Assembly (NCBI GenBank): GCA_023846275.1
Contig: CM043870.1
Location: forward strand, 16,724,385 to 16,788,384
Direction: 5' to 3'
From: Vanilla planifolia
Taxonomy: Eukaryota; Streptophyta; Magnoliopsida; Asparagales; Orchidaceae
DNA: 64,000 nt
The notes under the pieces were generated by a model. The model saw only the letters and a list, made by a program, of their open reading frames with translations, had not been told where the DNA came from and ran no database searches. Shown one piece after another: positions 58,400 through 64,000 of this stretch (the stretch's first letter is position 1; every line of letters begins with the position of its first letter). Position numbers and translations under genes: made by a program.

Positions 58400-60330
58400 T
58401 TTTTTATCACTGAGAGTTGAGTTTCCACTTGTATCAAATGCTTACAAAGCCTACTTCATAAAAATATGTCATTTATTTTCTCTTGATATTTGAGCTTATA
58501 TATATGATTTCTATATTACATTAATACAACCATATTCTATTATAAGTGAATTCATAAACACTATATATTATATAATACAAAGCTTTTGTTTCATAATTGT
58601 ACATTCAAGTTAAAAATCTTATAAATATGCATATAGTGCATATCAATATAATTATTATATTATATTAGTATGACTTTGTTTTGTTACTATTTTATACACC
58701 AAATAATATGAAGTATTTGTATCATAATTATAGTTTATTAATAAATATGCTTAATATATAATTTCTCACATACTAGAATAATAATTACATCAAACTTATA
58801 TGATCAATGCTAAATCACGAAAGAATAAGCATGGTATTGTACTATTAAGTTAGTTATATGGTAGTAATACAATCATATTATAAATGTTTACATCATCGTA
58901 TGAAGACGATCTAAGTGCAAATAATTGTGATGGTTATGTTGACAATATTAGTTATCATATTATTGCAATAGTATGCATAGTTTGAGTATGATCAATATTC
59001 ATATTTTATGATCATAGCATACAAAAGTTTACCAAGAGCTCAACATTTATGACTATATATATCATATAGTGATAATCTACCTTTAGAATAGTATGATCTA
59101 TAAATATCATAAATATGAACTACTTTATCTTAGTATGATCTATGCAATGATCTTGTATGATCAATATCAAAGCTTAAGTATTTCTTATTGTATTGGAGTT
59201 GTACAATATGAGAGCCATCTTAATCTTATATGATATATTATTTTAAACCTATTAATGCTAGTCATATTATATAATTATTTAGATAATCACTATACAAAGC
59301 TTATTTCCATGATACATGTCCTCCATGTACTAATACAATCTTAATCTTGAAGGGGTAATAATTCATTGAAGCTTTAAAGAATGCAATTTTAGTCATTGCA
59401 ATCTCTTGATCTGTATCTATTTCACTGATAAAATAGGTATTAAACATAAGAAGAAATCAAGGATGCTTCAACTTATAATACCTTAACCAATCCATTTGCT
59501 TAATAATATTCCTTACTTATGACTAAAGCATTGGAATTCACTTGCAATATCATTCTAAGCTCAATATATCATTCATTTCTACTCAATACATACTTTTGAT
59601 ATCTTATCTCACTCATTTAGTAATTGTGTCACATTTAACTTTGAAGGATTGAGATATAACTATTTTAAAAACTATTTAAAGTGTTCATCTTAGTATTTAA
59701 GTAGCTGAGATTATTCCAAATAGTTGGCATGTATGTTCTCCTATGTGGCCCATGTTGTAAGCTTAGTGGAGCTATTACTGTATATGCAGCTAGGTTGAGC
59801 TACTATTATAATCTCAATAAAGCTTGTTTTGATCAAGTTGAGGTTGCTGTATGGGTTTTGGCTAACTCACCAGTTGAGCAAAAGGTAGTTGGATTAGTGG
59901 AACCCTTGTTAAATAAACAAGGGGTGGATATATTCAAAAGTTTTACTAATCTACTTGAAATCTTGTGTCTTTTACCTTATTTCTTGGAGTGTCTTATTTC
60001 TTGATATTACAGATTTCTACTTACTTGTCTTTATATGTCTTATTTTTAATCATTGTCAATAATAAAGTATTTTGAAAGGTTAAGAAATATTTTCAAGAAC
60101 CAAATTTATTTGAATGAATAGTTTTTAATCCTTATAAAAATAACAATAAGTTTTCTTAATATTTCAAATATTTAATCTTCATTCAAACCTAATATTACTA
60201 AGCTTAATCTTAAGTTTGAAAAAACTTTAAGTGTTATTGAAAGAAAATTTAAAACTCACATCACCCTTAACCCCCTCTTTTGGGATGCCAAGTTGCTTTC
60301 AAATAAAAGAGAAGAAGAGGAGTATCTAAT
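58400..60330 (+). mobile_element. Family C copia-like LTR, copy 2
   Basis: It aligns in order with 14080-15830: shared start GAGTTGAGTTTCCACTTGTATC, a long TATGAT/ATCATA-rich middle (58480-59330) and a C-rich end with CACATCACCCTTAACCCCCT near 60260. No coding domain follows, so it may be solo; a gypsy LTR begins soon after. An open frame of 91 codons (59729-60004) lies inside. Confidence 0.5.
59729..60004 (+). other. 91-codon open frame inside family C LTR, unrecognised
   Basis: It reads MYVLLCGPCCKLSGAITVYAARLSY at its start (split here: MYVLLCGPCC, KLSGAITVYAARLSY) and continues FDQVEVAVWVLANSPVEQ. The composition is protein-like and less AT-driven than its neighbours, but no family was recognised. 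The equivalent part of the sister LTR at 14080-15830 is not open, which argues against an LTR-encoded gene. It may be a captured exon or chance. Confidence 0.25.
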
Positions 60331-60339
60331 CTAAAATTA

Positions 60340-62562
60340 GATATTTTTTCAATTTTTTTGGAAAATGACAAAAACATAGATTGGCAAAGAAATCCAATAG
60401 AAACTTATGAGGGACTTGGACAAAGATGGACGTGAGATTCAAGATAACTTAAGCTTGATCTATAACAACACCACATCTACTCATTGTAAGTACTAATTAA
60501 CCTCATAGATAGCTTAAAGCTATGATGATTTATGTTTTTTCCATCTTATGTTACATGGAAGAAGTGAATCATATTTTCATACTTCAAAATGGTTAGCAAT
60601 TCACATGAAATTAGTACAATAATTTATAGAAGCTATAATAACTCAAATTATAAGAAAAGGAACATAAACCAAAACAAAATAAGTAATTTTTAAAAATGGA
60701 TTATGATATAATGTAATTGTCATATTTTGTTGTACAATTTCTTACTAATCACCTCTATGGTTTGATTATAGTATGAGCTAAGGAAATCCCTATAAGTCAT
60801 TAAAATGGCCATAGGAGGAACATATTAAGCTGAGATTCTCTAAGCTATTATTGTGAAAATGCCTTATTAACCTCGCTCCCATCTTTCCTACTCTTAGTTT
60901 TTGTGGTATTTAGGGGGGATGCTAATATGATCTTAATGAAAGAATCAAATAAAGATGAACATGGCATTTAAGGTAACTTAAGCTTGATTAATCATGACAT
61001 AATAGCTACTAGTTGAAGGTACCAATCAACCTCATAGATATGTTAAAGCTAAACAATTTACACCATTTCCATGTCATGGTAATCTGAACTATGCTAAGAA
61101 GAAAAATGAAATCACATTTTTTATAGTTCAAAATGGTTAAAAAAATCACATTAAATGGGTACTAGAATTTATAAAACTTATAATAACGTAATGTTTAAGA
61201 AAAGGAACACAAAACAAACAAAATAGCTAATTAAGTACATGGTCAATAGGACTGATATCATAATGAAATTATTAGATGACATGGTGCAATTGCTTGCTAA
61301 CCATCTATGTGGTTTGTTGATAATATGAGTTGAGGGAAGCCTAATGAGCCACTAAAATGACTAGATAAGTTACAACCAAAGCCCAACTTCTTAGAGCTAT
61401 TACTATGAAATGGCCTTGTTATACCTCACCCCCATCTTAACTGGGGTATGCTCTATTTTTTCAATGGGAGTATGACAATATGATTTTAATGAGGGATTTA
61501 GATAAAGATGGATGTGAGATTAAAGAGAACATAAGCATGATCTATTACGACACCATAGCTACTGATACTAATCAACCTCCTAAGCAGCTTAAAGATATGA
61601 CAATTTAAATCATTTCCATATTATACTAAGTTGTACTATGCTAAAAGGAGTAAAAGAATCATATTTTCATACCTCAAGATAGTTAATGATTCACATCAAA
61701 TGGCTAAATAATTTATAAAATTTATGATACTTAATTTATATTAAAAAGAACACCAAAACAATAGCAAAGCAATCGAGTAAGTACATGCTAAATAAGGCTG
61801 ATTACATAGTGCAATTGTTAGATGGCATCATGTAGTTTCTTACTAACACCTATATGGTTTGTTGATAGTATGAGATAGTTGTCCTAACCAATCCAATTAG
61901 ATGTGGTGATTATTTGAAGTTGTACCAAGCTAATCCAAATTGATAAAGTATAATGTATGGTCTAAAAATAACTCCATGTGTTCTAAGATGGCACAAGAAG
62001 GTTAGAAAATCTAAACAACCTCTAAAAACTTTATAAATACCATAAATTGAAAGCTAGCCCTATAGCCTTGATAGTTAAAATGTTGCAAAAACACATACAA
62101 AAGTTGAAATACATGACATGCATATAGTATCCTAGATAACATAACACAACCTCACCTTTGTGCACTTACATACACAAATATTATTTATAGTATTTGTAAT
62201 AGTATTTTTTTCTTCTAAAAATATTTATAATAATATTTTTCTATAATTTTAATGCTCAATTTATATTTTGAATTTCACAAAAGTGGCACCATTATTTCTT
62301 TAATGATTCATACTTCATTATTTAATTCAATCACCTCTTTTTATCATTCATAGCCACATTTGTCTAGCATAAATTTTTTGGAAAAAAAAGTCTAATAATT
62401 CACATAAAATTTGATTATCATAAAAATCACATTCTAATTTTTTTTACTCATGATGAAGCTAATAAATCTCATTTTTAATTTTATCAAATATAACAAATTG
62501 AAAATTTTTTTCAAACTAATTATTTAATTAAATAATTATTATATTTCTTTTGAGATGTTACA
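60340..62562 (-). mobile_element. Ty3/gypsy 3' LTR (minus strand) with internal tandem repeat
   Basis: On the minus strand the LTR starts TGTAACATCTC at 62562-62552, right after a purine-rich stretch (AATAAGGAGAAAGAAAT) that follows the integrase/chromodomain tail of the element at 62563-64000. Its far end was not pinned down; it is at least 2.1 kb long. Most of it is a three-unit tandem repeat. The start TGTAACAtCTC resembles TGTCACACCTC of family B, so this is a related Del/Tekay-like lineage. Confidence 0.65.
60390..61915. repeat. Tandem repeat, period about 530-555 bp, three units
   Basis: AAAGATGR at 60422, 60951 and 61504 marks equivalent points. Each is followed by a TAACTTAAGCTTGAT/CATAAGCATGATCTAT block, ACTAATYAACCTC and GCTTAAAG-TATGA, then a CATATTTTCATA-CTCAA block and finally RTATGAG near the unit end with TGTGGTTTGTTGATA or similar. 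The third unit ends early, near 61915. The units are diverged but colinear throughout. Confidence 0.8.
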
Positions 62563-64000
62563 AATTTCTTTCTCCTTATTAAAATTTCATTCCTAAAATT
62601 AAAAACACCTTAGGATATATTTTTTGTTATCTCATATTTCATTTCCTAGGTGATTTCTCTTTTTATTTGATTACACCATAAGACTTTGACCAATGAAATT
62701 TCTTTATTCTTTAATGTCTTGGTTTTCCTCATTGAAATGTTTATTGATTTCTCTTCATGATTTAGATCTAGTTGTTCATCAATAATATACTTGGATGATA
62801 TGTAACCATATAGGTAGGATTTATCACATTTTTCTCCATAACCAAATATGGAATATAATATGTACTCTAGCTAAAGGTAATGGTAAATCAACTCTATAAG
62901 AAACCTTGCCATTTATTTCAATGATTTGGAAAGGAACAATCTATCTTGGTTTCAACTTTCCTCCTTTTTCAAATATAATAACTCCTTTTATAGGGCTTAC
63001 TTTTATGAATACATAATCACCTTCTTGAAAATTTTCTCTTATGTTTGGAATCATAATATTTTATTTGATGATCATGTTTTTTTAAATTTTATCTTTGATA
63101 AGTTATACTTTCTCTATGATCCCTGATGTTATCTCAAGTCTTATTAATGCCTTCTCAAATTTATCATAACAACATAATGAAGATTAATAGTTTCTCTCAT
63201 AAAATGTTTCAAATTGAATGAATTTAATACTTGGAAGATAGCTATTATTGTATGTAAATTGTATTAAATGTAAACGTGCATTCTAGCCATCACCAAAATC
63301 AAGTATGCACAATCTAAGCATAACTTCCAATGTCTTGATAGTTCTTCAATTTGATCATCTATTTGTGGAAGAAATATTGTAAAGAATTTTAGTTAAGTTC
63401 TAAATGCATCTTATATTTATCTCAAGAAGTAAAAGGTGAGTTGTTTTTGTCCCTATTAAATATAATTAATTATAATCTCACTATTTGATCTACTTAGATT
63501 TTAGCTAACATTTTTATTGCATATGTTGACTTTATAAGCAAGAAATGAGATAACCTAATGAGTTTTGTCTATAATTTTCTAGATAACATCTTGCCCTTAA
63601 ATAGTCTTAGGTTAACCAACCATAGAGTATCCCAAATGGGTATAAAGAGATGTTAAAGTAATCCACTAAGTTTTTGGTGTTCCCCTTTAACTTATTGATA
63701 GATTAAGCACTTGCTTAAAAAATCTTGTATATTTGTTTTTGTACCTAACCACTAAAAGGCCTTTTTCATATCTTAATGCATTTTAGTTATCTAGGATTCT
63801 TTATATATCTCAATTCATGTACTCCTTGTAATAATATCTACTTTTTGTCTTCTTTATTTAGTATATAATTTATTTTTAAAGTATAAAATGTCATTTTTTC
63901 TATAAAATTAAAATCAAACCCTTGTTCTTCCAAGAGGTCAAGTAGTATTAGAGTAGGTTACATCGATGGAAGAAAATTCAAAAGAAAATATCTTATTTTT
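62563..64000 (-). pseudogene. Del/Tekay-like gypsy integrase and chromodomain remnant, runs off the right edge
   Basis: Minus strand, in order from 64000: core pieces VIWKIIDKTH (family IWViVDRLTKSAH), KLNFSTIFLPQIDDQIEELSRHWKL (family: LxFSTAfHPQTDGQsERtxqtLEdml), YNNSY-like residues and DKFEKALIRLEI. The C-terminal domain is excellent: DYVFIKVSPIKGVIIFEKGGKLKPR, then IVPFQIIEINGKVSYRVDLPLPLARVHIIFHI (about 63010-62830; split across one stop). The tail includes LRNK-like residues and LVKVLWCNQIKREIT (family iplVKVLWrNhxxEEATWE). The metal-binding core has lost its aspartates. A 66-codon plus-strand frame (62926-63126) is a shadow of this gene. Confidence 0.88.

Noticed and set aside
59729-60004. 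Real host gene at this position
   Set aside because: No start context, introns, conserved domain or sister copy supports it; kept only as an unexplained frame.
62926-63126. 66-codon plus-strand frame
   Set aside because: The minus strand here encodes a clear gypsy integrase C-terminal domain.

Overview
The window looks like nuclear intergenic DNA from a seed plant with a large, very AT-rich genome. Almost everything in it is old, broken retrotransposon. CpG dinucleotides are strikingly rare outside a few short stretches, and motifs that should contain CAG or CG often appear as TAA, TG or CA, which is what long-term cytosine methylation and deamination produce. The retroelement families (Ty3/gypsy chromoviruses with very long LTRs, Ty1/copia, L1-type LINEs carrying an RNase H), together with scraps of plant mitochondrial 26S rRNA and rps13 and plastid psbA, place it in a land plant. 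The very low GC and heavy decay would suit a gymnosperm such as a gnetophyte, but the species cannot be fixed from this sequence. No intact protein-coding gene was found; the longest open frame is 137 codons and is not convincing.

Layout: 1-4138, L1 LINE on the minus strand, cut at its 5' end by a family A gypsy LTR (4139-5695, minus). 5696-7235, no gene, with a pyrimidine-rich tract. 7236-about 9700, degenerate tandem repeat of about 1 kb. 10595-16826, Ty1/copia element with readable gag and a second copia-like LTR (family C) inside it. 16827-20335, minus-strand family A element reduced to LTR-integrase-LTR. 20335-43050, a three-level nest: an old family B LTR, split at 23723/42505 by an 18.8 kb Del/Tekay-like element of the same LTR family (23724-42504, target duplication GAGTT/GAGTC), which is itself split inside its RT/RNase H region by a family A chromovirus (29968-37206). 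43170-about 47540, another family B LTR. About 48480-50515, a GC- and CpG-rich island with organellar fragments. About 50700-57080, L1 LINE on the plus strand (ORF1, endonuclease, RT, RNase H). 58400-60330, second family C LTR. 60390-62562, minus-strand gypsy LTR containing a tandem repeat of about 540 bp. 62563-64000, the integrase and chromodomain-like tail of that element, running off the window.

The retroelement genes no longer work together as live systems: every frame carries stops and shifts. What they preserve is insertion order. The most unusual parts are the organellar mosaic (rRNA, LINE, tRNA, rps13 and psbA fragments side by side), the fully resolvable nest, and the repeated expansion of tandem arrays inside LTRs of several families.
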